A stretch of 64,000 nucleotides of DNA from Phytohabitans maris (lineage in GTDB: Bacteria > Actinomycetota > Actinomycetes > Mycobacteriales > Micromonosporaceae). Of the stretch, positions 35,079 to 44,517 are shown piece by piece. The notes under the pieces were generated by a model that was given only the letters and a program-made list of their open reading frames with translations, had not been told where the DNA came from and made no database searches. The DNA lies in assembly GCF_031085175.1 (NCBI RefSeq), contig NZ_JAVHUY010000033.1, positions 1 through 64,000 on the forward strand, given 5' to 3'. Position numbers and translations under genes: made by a program. Within the stretch, counting starts at the first letter, position 1; the number at the start of each line of letters is the position of its first letter.

Positions 35079-35377
35079 GCGGGGCCCCCGGGGAAACGTG
35101 GAGCGCAGCGGAGCGTTTCTTGGGGTGCGTTCCTGCGGCCTTACCCTGCGCGGACCGCGATCTCACCCCGCCCCCTGCGGGGAGCTCTGGAGCTGCCCCG
35201 TCTGTGCTCCCCCTGGGTTGGGCTTGTGGCGCGGAGCCGCAGCGGAGGCCGGGTGTCTCGGCGAGCGCCAAGCTCGCCGCCGGCCGTAGCGGTGCCCGCG
35301 GGAAAGCACCCCAGGAAAACGCTCCGCTGCGCTCCATGTTTCCCCCGGAGACCCCGCGCATCCGGTCCACGGCTGAG
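35079..35377 (+). repeat. ~300-bp dispersed repeat, copy 2, with terminal inverted repeats
   Basis: Begins six bases after the mfd stop codon. The ends (35079-35127 and 35307-35357) are ~50-bp imperfect inverted repeats (GGGGAAACRTGGAGCGCAGCGGAGCG type), so the whole unit can fold as one long hairpin or be read as a MITE. The core shares GAGCTGCCCCGTCTGTGCTCC, less one base, and TCTCGGCGAGCGCC with copies 1 and 3, but lacks an ~85-bp segment of copy 3. No ORF is conserved. Confidence 0.75.
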
Positions 35378-35429
35378 GCTGAACCCCTTGCGAGACCGAG
35401 CCGGACACGCGAAACCGGGGGTGCGGGGT

Positions 35430-35477
35430 GATCGCGGTATTTCGGTGCCCCTCTGGGGGCACTTATGTACCACGATC
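35430..35477. repeat. 48-bp GTAC-hairpin repeat, copy 2
   Basis: Arms GATCGCGGTA and GTACCACGATC enclose an inner stem GTGCCCC-TCT-GGGGGCAC. Same length as the copies at 18-65 and 61533-61580. It lies 53 bp 3' of the ~300-bp repeat. The flank GTACCACGATCT...GATGTCGATCAT is shared with copies 1 and 3. Confidence 0.7.
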
Positions 35478-35556
35478 TGATTCCACGATCCGATGTCGAT
35501 CATCGGTCAGGCATCGGCGTTCCGGTGCGCCATGTCCCCACAGCAAGCTCTATGGA

Positions 35557-35582
35557 GCGACTTGACAGGGAGCTTCGATCAC
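35557..35582. repeat. Half copy of the 54-bp palindrome
   Basis: GCGACTTGACAGGGAGCTTCGATCAC matches the right arm of the 54-bp palindromes with a two-base change; the left arm is absent. It lies 60 bp before the lipoprotein gene and is probably a decayed copy. Confidence 0.55.
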
Positions 35583-35641
35583 CGCGCCCCCACGCGGACC
35601 CCGCCGGACCTGGCACAGCGACGCGTGAGAGAGTGTCGGCC

Positions 35642-36370
35642 ATGAACCGTGGTCGCCGGCTGGCATCCATCCTCGTCGTCGCCTCGCTGGGCCTGGGCAG
35701 CCTCGCCGGCTGCCAGACCGAGACCGGTAAGGCCGCGTTCGTGGGCGACACGACGATCAGCGAGGACCGGGTCTCCGAGGTGTTCGACGACGCGGTGGCG
35801 AAGACGCCCAAGCAGGAGCCCGCTCCAGAGGCGTCCGCGTCGCCGGCGCCCGCCGCCGAGCTGCCGGTCACCCGCCAGGAGGTCGTCGACCTGCTGGTGA
35901 GCCTTGAGCTGGCCCGGCGGGTGGTCAAGGAAAAGAACATGCCGCCGGCCAAGGAGCCCACCGAGCCGGCCGAGATCGCCCAGGCGCTGGCCGTGGCGGG
36001 CGACAGTGAGTACGTGAAGCTGTGGGCCGAGTGGCTCGACCTGCAGACGGTGATCACCGAAAACACGCCCCGCGCCCAGCTCACCGACGCGGGGATCATG
36101 AAGGTGTACGACGCGCTGGCCAAGACCGGCGCGATCCAGGCCGGCCTACCGGTGGAGCAGGTGCGGGAGCAGTTCGGGGCGGCGATCTTCGCCGAGGCCG
36201 CGATCCTCGTGTCGACCTCGCTCGGTGCCGAGGCGGAGGCGACCGACACCAAGGTCAACCCGAAGTACGACCCGGTCAGCGCCCCGATGGCGGTCGGCAC
36301 GCAGCAGGGTCCGGTCTTCTACAACCTGCCGTACATCACCTCTGACCTGGTGACCGACGTCTCTCTATGA
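35642..36370 (+). CDS. SurA-like N-terminal domain lipoprotein
   Basis: Exported lipoprotein (242 aa): basic start MNRGRR, hydrophobic core, lipobox SLAGC at ~22-26. The mature part begins AAFVGDTTISEDRV, as in SurA/PrsA-like chaperone N-termini, then a Pro/Ala linker and helices, but no parvulin PPIase domain. It may act as an envelope foldase or chaperone. It overlaps mazG by 4 bp (ATGA) and sits between mfd and mazG. The Mycobacterium locus also carries a lipoprotein gene (lpqU) here. Confidence 0.8.
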   Translation: MNRGRRLASILVVASLGLGSLAGCQTETGKAAFVGDTTISEDRVSEVFDDAVAKTPKQEPAPEASASPAPAAELPVTRQEVVDLLVSLELARRVVKEKNMPPAKEPTEPAEIAQALAVAGDSEYVKLWAEWLDLQTVITENTPRAQLTDAGIMKVYDALAKTGAIQAGLPVEQVREQFGAAIFAEAAILVSTSLGAEAEATDTKVNPKYDPVSAPMAVGTQQGPVFYNLPYITSDLVTDVSL

Positions 36371-37338
36371 CCGCCCGGCTGGTTCTGCTCGTCACCTCGC
36401 CCCGCCTGCCGGCCGGCCTGCTGACGGCGGAGGCCTGGGACCTCGTACGCGCGCACCCGGTGCTCGCCGCCGCGGAGAGTGAGCTTGCCTCGGCGGTACG
36501 GCACGCGGGTGGCTCGGTCACGATCGTCAGCGGCACCGACGCGCTGCTGGCGGCGGCCGGCCCGGACGGTACCGCGGTGTGGCTGGCCGGCCCGACCGGC
36601 GACGAGGCGTTCGCCCGCGAGCTCGGCCTGCGGCTGACCCGCGAGCCGGGGCGGGCCGAGCTGGAGCTGATGTACGGCTCCTGGGACCCACCCGGCGCCC
36701 GCCTGCTCGACGCGGTCACCGTGATGGACCGGCTGATGTCGCCGGGTGGCGACCCGTGGAAGCGGCAGCAGACCCACGCGACGCTCGCGCAGTTCCTGCT
36801 GGAGGAGTGCTACGAGGCGTACGACGCGATCGAGGCCGGCGACCTCCACGCGCTCCGCGAGGAGCTTGGCGACGTACTGCTCCAGGTCGTGCTGCACGCC
36901 CGGATCGCTGAGGAGCTGCCCGAAGACGAGCGGTGGTCGGTCGACGACGTCGCCGGTGACCTGGTGGCCAAGCTGATCCGGCGCAACCCGCACGTCTTCG
37001 CCGGCGCCGCGGTGGCCGACGTCGACGAGATCGTGGCGAACTGGGAGCAGATCAAGCGGGCCGAAAAGTCTCGCGAGTCCGCCATCGACGGCATCGCGCT
37101 CGCCCAGCCGGCCCTCTCGCTGGCCACGAAGATCATGCAGCGGGCCGAGCGGGCCGGGCTGGACGTGCCGCTGCCTCAGGCCGGGGACGATCTCGGCGCG
37201 GCGCTGCTCGCCACCGTCGCCGACGCGCGCTCGCGCGGGCTGGACGCCGAGGCGGCACTCCGGCGGGCGGCACTCTCGTACGCCGAGTCGGTGCGCGCGG
37301 CCGAGTCCGGTTCGCGCCGCCCGCCAGAGACGGGCTGA
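36367..37338 (+). CDS. mazG: Nucleoside triphosphate pyrophosphohydrolase MazG
   Basis: Hydrolyses non-canonical or excess NTPs to NMP and PPi (323 aa). The MazG core lies at ~115-260: GDPWKRQQTHATLAQFLLEE with the EExxE-like metal motif, EELGDVLLQVVLHA and FxxDDVAGDL-type helices. The N-terminal ~110 residues are the extension common in actinobacterial MazG. Translationally coupled to the lipoprotein gene. Its last 163 bp are antisense to the extended 3' end of the EamA transporter gene. Confidence 0.92.
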   Translation: MTARLVLLVTSPRLPAGLLTAEAWDLVRAHPVLAAAESELASAVRHAGGSVTIVSGTDALLAAAGPDGTAVWLAGPTGDEAFARELGLRLTREPGRAELELMYGSWDPPGARLLDAVTVMDRLMSPGGDPWKRQQTHATLAQFLLEECYEAYDAIEAGDLHALREELGDVLLQVVLHARIAEELPEDERWSVDDVAGDLVAKLIRRNPHVFAGAAVADVDEIVANWEQIKRAEKSRESAIDGIALAQPALSLATKIMQRAERAGLDVPLPQAGDDLGAALLATVADARSRGLDAEAALRRAALSYAESVRAAESGSRRPPETG

Positions 37339-38501
37339 GCGCCCAGCGCCGCCTCGGCACCCGCTGGCGAGGCGCCCGCCGCCTCGGCACCTGTCGCCTC
37401 GGCGTCCGCTGGCTCGGCGCCTGCCGGTGAGGCGTCCGCTGGCTCGGCGCCTGCCGGTGAGGCACCCGTCGGTGAGGCGCCTGCCGGCGAGGGCGGCTGA
37501 GTGACCGGGGCCGGCGACGGGGAGCGAGCGGTCAGGCCCACGGCCAGGCCGAGCGCCACCACCAGTACACCCGCGGTCTGGCCGGGGTCGGGGAGGCGGC
37601 CGGCCTGGATCGCGGCGGTGACCAGCGTCGCCACCGGCATCAGGCCGACGATCATGCCGGCCCGCTCCACGCCGAGCCGCTGCAGCCCGGTGAACCAGGC
37701 CAGGAACGCCACCACCGTCATCAGCAGCGCCAGGTAGCCGAGCGTGGCCGCCTCGACCGCCGTGGGCAGCCGCCACCGCGCCACCTCGCCGGCCGCGACG
37801 CCGCCGGCCAGGAGCAGTGGTACGGCCAGGCCGCAGCTGTACGCGGCCACCCGGATCGCGCCCAGCCGGGGCAGCACCGCGGCGGCTAGCAGCGAGAAGA
37901 GCACCTCGCCGACGAGCGCGCCGAGCGAGGCGAGCACCCCGATCGCGTCGGCCTTGCCGGAGCCCTGCACGAGCGCCGTACCGCCGACGACGACGGTGGC
38001 CGCCACCACGATCCGGGCGGCCGGGCGGGCGCCGCGCAGCAGCGGGGCGAGCAGCGCGAGGCCGAGCGGGGCGGCGCCGATCACCGTACCGACGACGGCC
38101 GCGTCCGCGTGCGGCAGCGCCACGAGGATGCAGGCGTTGAACCCGGCCAGCCCGGTCGCCGCCAGCACGGTGAGAATGCCCAGCTCGCGCCGGGTCGGCC
38201 GGATACCGCCCGGACCAGCGAAAAGCCGGCCACCGCCCGAAGAGCGGCCGATGGCCGAAGGCCCGCCGATGAGCGAAGAGCGGTCTCCGGCCGAAGACCA
38301 GCCACCGGCCGAAGGCCGACCGATGGGCGAAGAGTGGCCGATGGGGGAGAGGCGGACGATCAGGGCGAGGATCAGCGCGGCCAGCCCGTACCGGAGGGCC
38401 TGGCCGGTGAGCGTGGGGTAGTCGAGGATGAGCTGGCTCAGCGACACCGAGCTCCCGACGATCACCATGCCCGCGACACAGAGCAGCGCACCAACCTTCA
38501 T
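37176..38501 (-). CDS. EamA/DMT family transporter with repeat insertions
   Basis: Drug/metabolite-transporter family permease (441 aa, longer than the usual ~300) with about ten hydrophobic segments in two EamA halves. A Ser/Gly/Pro-rich loop of ~50 residues is inserted after the second segment. The C-terminus carries ~160 extra residues of ASPAGAEP-type repeats, then low-complexity sequence antisense to mazG. The start at 38501 is seven bases from TAGCGT (leaderless). It is divergent from a MocR regulator, which probably controls it. The tail suggests an ancestral stop was lost. Confidence 0.8.
   Translation of the reverse strand: MKVGALLCVAGMVIVGSSVSLSQLILDYPTLTGQALRYGLAALILALIVRLSPIGHSSPIGRPSAGGWSSAGDRSSLIGGPSAIGRSSGGGRLFAGPGGIRPTRRELGILTVLAATGLAGFNACILVALPHADAAVVGTVIGAAPLGLALLAPLLRGARPAARIVVAATVVVGGTALVQGSGKADAIGVLASLGALVGEVLFSLLAAAVLPRLGAIRVAAYSCGLAVPLLLAGGVAAGEVARWRLPTAVEAATLGYLALLMTVVAFLAWFTGLQRLGVERAGMIVGLMPVATLVTAAIQAGRLPDPGQTAGVLVVALGLAVGLTARSPSPAPVTQPPSPAGASPTGASPAGAEPADASPAGAEPADAEATGAEAAGASPAGAEAALGAQPVSGGRREPDSAARTDSAYESAARRSAASASSPRERASATVASSAAPRSSPA
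37340..37500. repeat. GC-rich tandem repeat at EamA 3' end
   Basis: Imperfect ~30-bp units (GGCTCGGCGCCTGCCGGTGA type) lie between the mazG stop codon and the end of the EamA membrane core. On the minus strand they encode Ala/Ser/Pro/Gly/Glu repeats. The second block, at ~38210-38345, encodes the Ser/Gly loop of the same protein. Confidence 0.65.
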
Positions 38502-38508
38502 GAAGGCG

Positions 38509-38514
38509 ACGCTA
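38509..38514 (-). promoter_or_regulatory. -10 box of leaderless EamA gene
   Basis: Minus strand TAGCGT, seven bases, then ATG at 38501. No Shine-Dalgarno sequence is present. Confidence 0.55.
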
Positions 38515-38521
38515 TGGTGGC

Positions 38522-38545
38522 AGTGGTCCGCTAGACAGGGCCACT
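38522..38545. promoter_or_regulatory. Dyad in EamA/MocR divergent promoter
   Basis: AGTGGTCC-N8-GGGCCACT, one mismatch. It lies upstream of both start codons and is a candidate binding site for the MocR-family regulator. Confidence 0.45.
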
Positions 38546-38589
38546 TGAGCGCGGCATCAGGGGACCATTGTGAGGGGAGGAGGACCACG

Positions 38590-40005
38590 TTGTGGGAGGC
38601 GCTGGTCCAGCTCGACCGCGGCCGGCCCGGCCTGGCCGACCAGCTCATCGACGCACTCCGCCAGGCGGTCGCCGACGGGCGCCTGGCACCCGGCACCCAC
38701 CTTCCGTCGACCCGCGCGCTGGCGGCAGACCTGAAGCTCTCCCGCGGCGTGGTGGTCGAGGCGTACGAGCAACTGGTCGCCGAGGGCCGCCTGCTGTCCC
38801 GGCAGGGCGCCGGTACCGTCGTCGCGCCGTTGATCAGGGAGCCGGTGGAGCGGCGCGCCGCCGACACGCCCGACAAAGTCCCTGATCGACCGCGGACGCT
38901 GCTGCGGCCGGGAGTGCCGGATCTGGGGATGTTTCCGCGGGCGGCCTGGCGGCGGGTCTACGAGCGGACACTCACGCGGATGGCGGATTCCGTTTTAGAT
39001 TACGGCGAACCGTCCGGGGCTTGGCGGCTGCGCGCGGAGTTGGCGAGCTACCTGGGGCGGGTACGCGGGGCACGGCTCGAACCGGGCGCGGTGATCGTGA
39101 CGACAGGGGCGGCCCAGGGGTTCGCGGTACTGGCGGCGGCGCTGCGGGCCGGCGGCGCCACGGCGATCGGGTTCGAGGAGCCGGGCAGCTACGGGGTGCG
39201 CGGCCACCTGGAGAGCCACGGGCTGCGGCTGGTACCCGTACCGGTCGACGGCGACGGGCTCGACGTGGCCGCGCTGGACCGCTCGGGCGCGCCCGCGGTC
39301 TTCGTCACGCCGGCCCACCAGTTCCCGACCGGTGTGGTGCTCGCACCAGCCCGGCGGGCGGCGCTCGTCGAGTGGGCGCGGCGTACCGGCGGGCTGATCG
39401 TCGAGGACGACTACGACGCCGAGTTCCGCTACGACCGCGACCCGGTCGGCTGCCTGCAGGGCCTCGCCCCGGACGCGGTCGCGTACATCGGCTCGGTCAG
39501 CAAGGCCCTCGCTCCGGCGCTGCGGCTCGGCTGGCTGGCCGTACCCGCTGAATGGCGGGAAGCGGTGGCCGAGCGAAAGGCGTGGGCCGACCTCGGCGGA
39601 CCTGTTCTCGAACAGCTCGCGTTCGCCGAACTGCTGGCCGGCGGCGGGTACGACCGGCACCTGCGCCGGACCCGCCTGGAGCACCGGCGCCGGCGGGACG
39701 CGCTGGTCACGGCCCTGCGGCGGCACCTGCCCGGGCTGCGGATCTCCGGCGTGGCGGCCGGCCTGCACCTGGTGGTCGAGCTGCCGGACGGGGTGGACGA
39801 CGAGGCGCTGGCCGAGCGGGCGCGGGCGGCCGGGCTGGGCCCGCTGCCGCTGTCCCGCATGCGCCTGGGCAGCGGCGGCCCGCCCGGCCTGGTACTCGGC
39901 TACGCGGCGAACCCGCCCGGGGAGCTCGAAACCGCGGTTTCGCTTCTGGGAAAGCTGGTTACCGCATCGCGGGCCCGCGATGCGGTAACCAGCGTCGGGG
40001 ATTGA
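38590..40005 (+). CDS. MocR-family regulator (GntR HTH fused to aminotransferase fold)
   Basis: PLP-dependent transcription factor (471 aa). N-terminal winged helix (~12-75, LPSTRALAADLKLSRGVVVEAYEQL) and a class-I aminotransferase-like domain with the PLP Lys in SVSKALAPALRLGW. The start is TTG with GGAGGAGG upstream; the ATG further up lacks one. Divergent from the EamA transporter, its likely target. Codon 136 or so is TTA (38995-38997), rare in such genomes, which would put it under bldA control. The last codons lie in a 38-bp palindrome. Confidence 0.85.
   Translation: MWEALVQLDRGRPGLADQLIDALRQAVADGRLAPGTHLPSTRALAADLKLSRGVVVEAYEQLVAEGRLLSRQGAGTVVAPLIREPVERRAADTPDKVPDRPRTLLRPGVPDLGMFPRAAWRRVYERTLTRMADSVLDYGEPSGAWRLRAELASYLGRVRGARLEPGAVIVTTGAAQGFAVLAAALRAGGATAIGFEEPGSYGVRGHLESHGLRLVPVPVDGDGLDVAALDRSGAPAVFVTPAHQFPTGVVLAPARRAALVEWARRTGGLIVEDDYDAEFRYDRDPVGCLQGLAPDAVAYIGSVSKALAPALRLGWLAVPAEWREAVAERKAWADLGGPVLEQLAFAELLAGGGYDRHLRRTRLEHRRRRDALVTALRRHLPGLRISGVAAGLHLVVELPDGVDDEALAERARAAGLGPLPLSRMRLGSGGPPGLVLGYAANPPGELETAVSLLGKLVTASRARDAVTSVGD
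39955..39992. terminator. 38-bp palindrome at MocR gene 3' end
   Basis: CTGGTTACCGCATCGCGGG and its exact reverse complement, with no loop; it includes the last codons of the MocR gene. It could terminate or stabilise that transcript, or bind a protein. The next gene's -10 box begins 18 bp further on. Confidence 0.55.
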
Positions 40006-40009
40006 GCGC

Positions 40010-40015
40010 TAGCGT
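40010..40015 (+). promoter_or_regulatory. -10 box of leaderless DUF885 gene
   Basis: TAGCGT, six bases, then ATG at 40022. No Shine-Dalgarno sequence. Confidence 0.55.
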
Positions 40016-40021
40016 CTGCCT

Positions 40022-41632
40022 ATGGCGCAGTTCGTACCGCTCGCTGAGCGCATCGTCGACGCAGTCCTGGAGAGCAACCCGGCCCTCGCCTCCTATGTGG
40101 GCGATCACCGCTTCGACGACCGGTTGCCCGACCTGTCGGCCAGCGGCGTGACCGCCCAGGTGGCGATGCTGCGCGACGCCGGCAACGCGCTCGCCGAGGT
40201 CGACGCCGACGCTCTCCACCCGTCCGAGCAGGTCGACCACGCGGTCCTGACCGCGCTCGTCGAGCGCGGCCTTTTCGAGGCCACCGAGGTGCGCGGGCAC
40301 GAGTGGGACCCGCTCGAGCACAACCCGGCCCCGCTGCTCTACCACCTCATCGCCCGCCCGTTCGCCCCGGTCGAGGAGCGGCTGGCCAGCCTCGCCGGCC
40401 GCCTCGACGCCGTGCCCGACGCGCTGGCCACCGCCCGCGCCACGCTGCGCGACATGCCCCGGGTACACGTGGAGACGGCCGCCGGGCAGTTCGCCGGCGC
40501 GGCCGCGCTGGTCCGCGACGAGGTGCCCGCCATGCTCGCCTCGGCGCCCGGGATGCGGGCCACAGTGGAGCCGGCGGCCGAGACCGCCGTGGCCGAGCTG
40601 GACGGGTTCGCCAAGTGGCTCCGCTCCAAGGTGGACGGCGCCGACCGCGACCCGCGGCTGGGGCGGCGGCTGTGGGAGGCGCGGCTGTGGCACACGCTCG
40701 ACACCGAGCTGCCCGCCGCGCAGGTGCTCGCCCGCGCGCAGGCCAACCTGGAGCGGGTGACCGAGGAGATCCGCGCGGCGGCCGCCGAGCTGGTCGGCGG
40801 GGCGGCGGACGACGCGACGGTACGCCGGGCGCTCGACCAGCTCGCCGCCGAGCGCCCGGACGAGGAGTCCATCGTGGACCTCGCCAAGGTGACGCTCGGC
40901 GAGACCACCGACTTCGTCCGCGCGCACGACCTCGTCGGGCTCCTCGACGACCCGTGCGAGATCCTGCCGATGCCCGAGTTCGCGCGCGGCGTCGCGGTGG
41001 CGTACTGCGACGCGCCCGGCCCGCTGGAGTCGGCCGAGCTGCCGACGTTCTACTGCATCGCACCGGCGCCCGCGGACTGGCCGGCCGAGCGGGTCGAGTC
41101 GTTCTACCGCGAGTACAACGACCACATGATCCGCAACCTGACCGTGCACGAGGCGATGCCCGGCCACTTCCTGCAGCTCGCCCACGCCCGGCGCTTCCGG
41201 GGTACGACCCGGGTGCGGGCGATCGGCATGTCCGGCCCGTTCGTGGAGGGCTGGGCCGTGTACGCCGAGGAGCTGATGGCCGGCCTCGGCTTCGGCGGGC
41301 TGCCGATCCGCCTGCAGCAGCTCAAGATGCAGCTGCGGATGAGCATCAACGCGATCCTCGACCAGCTCGTGCACTGCGAGGAGCTGCCCGAGGCGGACGC
41401 GATGGCGCTGATGACCGGGCCGGGCTTTCAGGAGGAGGGCGAAGCGGCCGGCAAGTGGCGCCGGGCCCTGCTCACCTCGACGCAGCTCTCCACCTACTTC
41501 GTCGGGTACACCGAGGTCGCCGACATCGCGGCCGCCCGCCCGGCCGGCACCGCGCCGCGCGACTGGCACGACGCGATGCTGGCGCACGGCTCGCCCCCAC
41601 CCCGCCACCTGCGCGCCCTGCTCGGCCTCTGA
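40022..41632 (+). CDS. DUF885 family putative metallopeptidase
   Basis: 536-aa soluble, mainly helical protein of the DUF885 family, related to M32/thermolysin-fold zinc peptidases. The zinc motif is HEAMPGHFLQ (HExxxH form, ~375-384), with a second-shell GWAVYAEELM carrying the likely Glu ligand. No signal peptide. It stands alone between the MocR gene and a convergent lipoprotein gene, with a 54-bp palindrome in the convergent gap. Substrate unknown. Confidence 0.85.
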   Translation: MAQFVPLAERIVDAVLESNPALASYVGDHRFDDRLPDLSASGVTAQVAMLRDAGNALAEVDADALHPSEQVDHAVLTALVERGLFEATEVRGHEWDPLEHNPAPLLYHLIARPFAPVEERLASLAGRLDAVPDALATARATLRDMPRVHVETAAGQFAGAAALVRDEVPAMLASAPGMRATVEPAAETAVAELDGFAKWLRSKVDGADRDPRLGRRLWEARLWHTLDTELPAAQVLARAQANLERVTEEIRAAAAELVGGAADDATVRRALDQLAAERPDEESIVDLAKVTLGETTDFVRAHDLVGLLDDPCEILPMPEFARGVAVAYCDAPGPLESAELPTFYCIAPAPADWPAERVESFYREYNDHMIRNLTVHEAMPGHFLQLAHARRFRGTTRVRAIGMSGPFVEGWAVYAEELMAGLGFGGLPIRLQQLKMQLRMSINAILDQLVHCEELPEADAMALMTGPGFQEEGEAAGKWRRALLTSTQLSTYFVGYTEVADIAAARPAGTAPRDWHDAMLAHGSPPPRHLRALLGL

Positions 41633-41682
41633 CGAAACCGCTAGGCCCGTTTGAGCTACCGCGGCGCCCGTCGGTGATGGTT

Positions 41683-41736
41683 GTGATCGAAGCTCCCCTC
41701 AAGTCGTTAGAACGACTTCAGGGGAGCTTCGATCAC
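41683..41736. repeat. 54-bp palindromic repeat, copy 2
   Basis: GTGATCGAAGCTCCC...GGGAGCTTCGATCAC around GTTAGAAC. Compared with copy 1 the fourth-to-outer pair changes A-T to G-C on both arms. It lies in the gap between convergent genes, where a two-way transcription stop is expected. Confidence 0.85.
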
Positions 41737-41752
41737 AGACGTGGGGAAGGTG

Positions 41753-42442
41753 CTACGTGCCGGTGCGCTTGTCGATGACCTTGGCGCCGGCGGGGAGGGT
41801 GAAGGCGGCGGGGTCGGCCACGTCGCGGTAGCGGGTCAGGGCGATGTCGACCTGGCTGCCGTCCACCGCGCCGGAAAAGCTGCCCAGCACGCCGTCGGTC
41901 GTGATGCAGGCGTCGAACGCGGAGGCCCGGTCGTCGCGGACGCCGCGCACCGCCACGCACGTCGCCGGCCGCCCGGCGATCGTGGTGCCGCTCTGCTCGA
42001 TCGTCGCGTCGGTGTCCAGGGCCGCCGTCGTGAGCAGGCCGATCACTACGGTCGGGGCGATCAGCCCGTGCGCGCCGGCGTCCCGGAAGGCGGCGACGGC
42101 CGGCTCGTTGTTGGGGGTGGGCGCGGCGGTCAGCGTGCACGTCATGGTGCTACCCGAGCGGCGGCAGTCGGTCACCGCCTCGTCGGTGACGGTCAGCTTG
42201 CCGTCCGGATACACGTACGCCGAGCGGAACGGCGACTGGGCCTGGGCGATCATGGCGGTGCCCCCGCCGGGCAGCTGGTACTCCGCCGAGTAGGTCAGCT
42301 CGCCCGATCCGTCGAGCTGGCTGGCCAGCTCGTTGACCAGGTCGGCCCGGTCCATCACCTGGCCCGAGTCGCCGCAGCCGGGGAGTGCCGCCGTCAGAGT
42401 CACCCACGCCAGCACGAAAGGGATGAGGCGGGAGCGAGGCAT
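41753..42442 (-). CDS. Hypothetical lipoprotein
   Basis: 229-aa exported lipoprotein: MPRSR start, hydrophobic core, lipobox ALPGC (~19-23). The mature part looks beta-rich, as in LppX/LprG-like or sigma-sensor-like lipoproteins; I recognise no catalytic motif. Four Cys residues (two pairs) may form disulfides. The start at 42442 is seven bases from TACCCT (leaderless). Convergent with the DUF885 gene and divergent from eno. Confidence 0.8.
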   Translation of the reverse strand: MPRSRLIPFVLAWVTLTAALPGCGDSGQVMDRADLVNELASQLDGSGELTYSAEYQLPGGGTAMIAQAQSPFRSAYVYPDGKLTVTDEAVTDCRRSGSTMTCTLTAAPTPNNEPAVAAFRDAGAHGLIAPTVVIGLLTTAALDTDATIEQSGTTIAGRPATCVAVRGVRDDRASAFDACITTDGVLGSFSGAVDGSQVDIALTRYRDVADPAAFTLPAGAKVIDKRTGT

Positions 42443-42449
42443 GGGGGCC

Positions 42450-42455
42450 AGGGTA
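42450..42455 (-). promoter_or_regulatory. -10 box of leaderless lipoprotein gene
   Basis: Minus strand TACCCT, seven bases, then ATG at 42442. Confidence 0.5.
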
Positions 42456-42509
42456 CTGAGTCTGGCGCGCCGCTGAGCCCACCTGCCGGCCCACCTCGCT
42501 GCATCACTA

Positions 42510-42528
42510 GGCTTCTGACCGAAGCCTC
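42510..42528 (+). promoter_or_regulatory. Hairpin in eno leader
   Basis: AGGCTTC-TGACC-GAAGCCT, perfect 7-bp stem, 48 bp before the eno start. It is followed by a second GC stem (GGCCGC/GCGGCC). Either may stabilise or regulate the leader. No riboswitch class is recognised. Confidence 0.4.
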
Positions 42529-42560
42529 GGCCGCAATGCGGCGGCCCGTGAGAAATCTAG

Positions 42561-43859
<1,299 letters not shown>

Positions 43860-43935
43860 TTGATCTAGGGCTGACCGCCGTGTGACCGGGTCCGGCACGC
43901 TGGCTGATCGGGCCCGGGATCGCGGGGAGGACGTG

Positions 43936-44517
43936 ATGACGCAGAGGCTCACGCCGGGCGGGCAGGGTCCCGCCCGGCGCCCGGGACGGCGGAGCCGGGC
44001 CGCGCCACCGCGGACCGGGCGCCCGGTGGCCCGGGGCGCCGAGGTCAAGGAGAGCGCCGACAGCGGCCGCTCCGCCAACCGCCCGGCCGCCCGCCGCGCG
44101 CCGGTCCGCCGCACCAACGCGCCGCAGCCGCGCCGCTTCACCGGGCGGGCCACGGTGCTGCTGGTAGTGCTGATCGCCCTCGCGCTCGGCTACACGTACC
44201 CGGTGCGGGTCTACCTGAGCCAGCAGTCCGACATCGCCCGGATGGAGCAGGCACAGGCCGAGCAGCGCCAGCGGATCAGCGAGCTGAGCCAGCAGGCGGC
44301 GCTCTGGAAGGATAGGAAGTACATCGAGATCCAGGCCCGCAAGCGGTTCTACATGGTGTACCCCGGCGAGGTGCCGCTGGTGGTGCTCACCGACCCCGAG
44401 GGCGCGGCGCGCGACGCCGGCAAGCCGGCGGACGCCGGCAAGAGCCAGCCCGCCGACCCCTGGTACGACACGCTGTGGTCCTCGATCCAGGCCGCGGATG
44501 CGGAGAGCGACCGGTGA
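43936..44517 (+). CDS. FtsB/DivIC-like septum formation initiator
   Basis: Divisome membrane protein (193 aa) acting with FtsQ and FtsL analogues. A basic, Pro/Arg-rich cytoplasmic N-terminus (~70 residues), one membrane segment (VLLVVLIALALGYTYPV), then a coiled coil (RMEQAQAEQRQRISELSQQA) and a short conserved region WKDRKYIEIQARKRFYMVYPGE in two parts. I chose the ATG at 43936, with GGGGAGG five bases upstream, over a GTG 54 nt earlier. Coupled to the DUF501 gene by GTGA. Confidence 0.88.
   Translation: MTQRLTPGGQGPARRPGRRSRAAPPRTGRPVARGAEVKESADSGRSANRPAARRAPVRRTNAPQPRRFTGRATVLLVVLIALALGYTYPVRVYLSQQSDIARMEQAQAEQRQRISELSQQAALWKDRKYIEIQARKRFYMVYPGEVPLVVLTDPEGAARDAGKPADAGKSQPADPWYDTLWSSIQAADAESDR

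Noticed and set aside
32146-35370. Open frame of over 1000 codons antisense to mfd
   Set aside because: It is the complement shadow of a high-GC gene; composition is His/Arg/Val/Leu-rich with no domain, while mfd on the other strand has all its motifs.
41683-41736. 54-bp palindromes as ordinary intrinsic terminators
   Set aside because: No U-tract follows in either direction and the sequence itself is conserved, so I list them as repeats with a possible terminator role.
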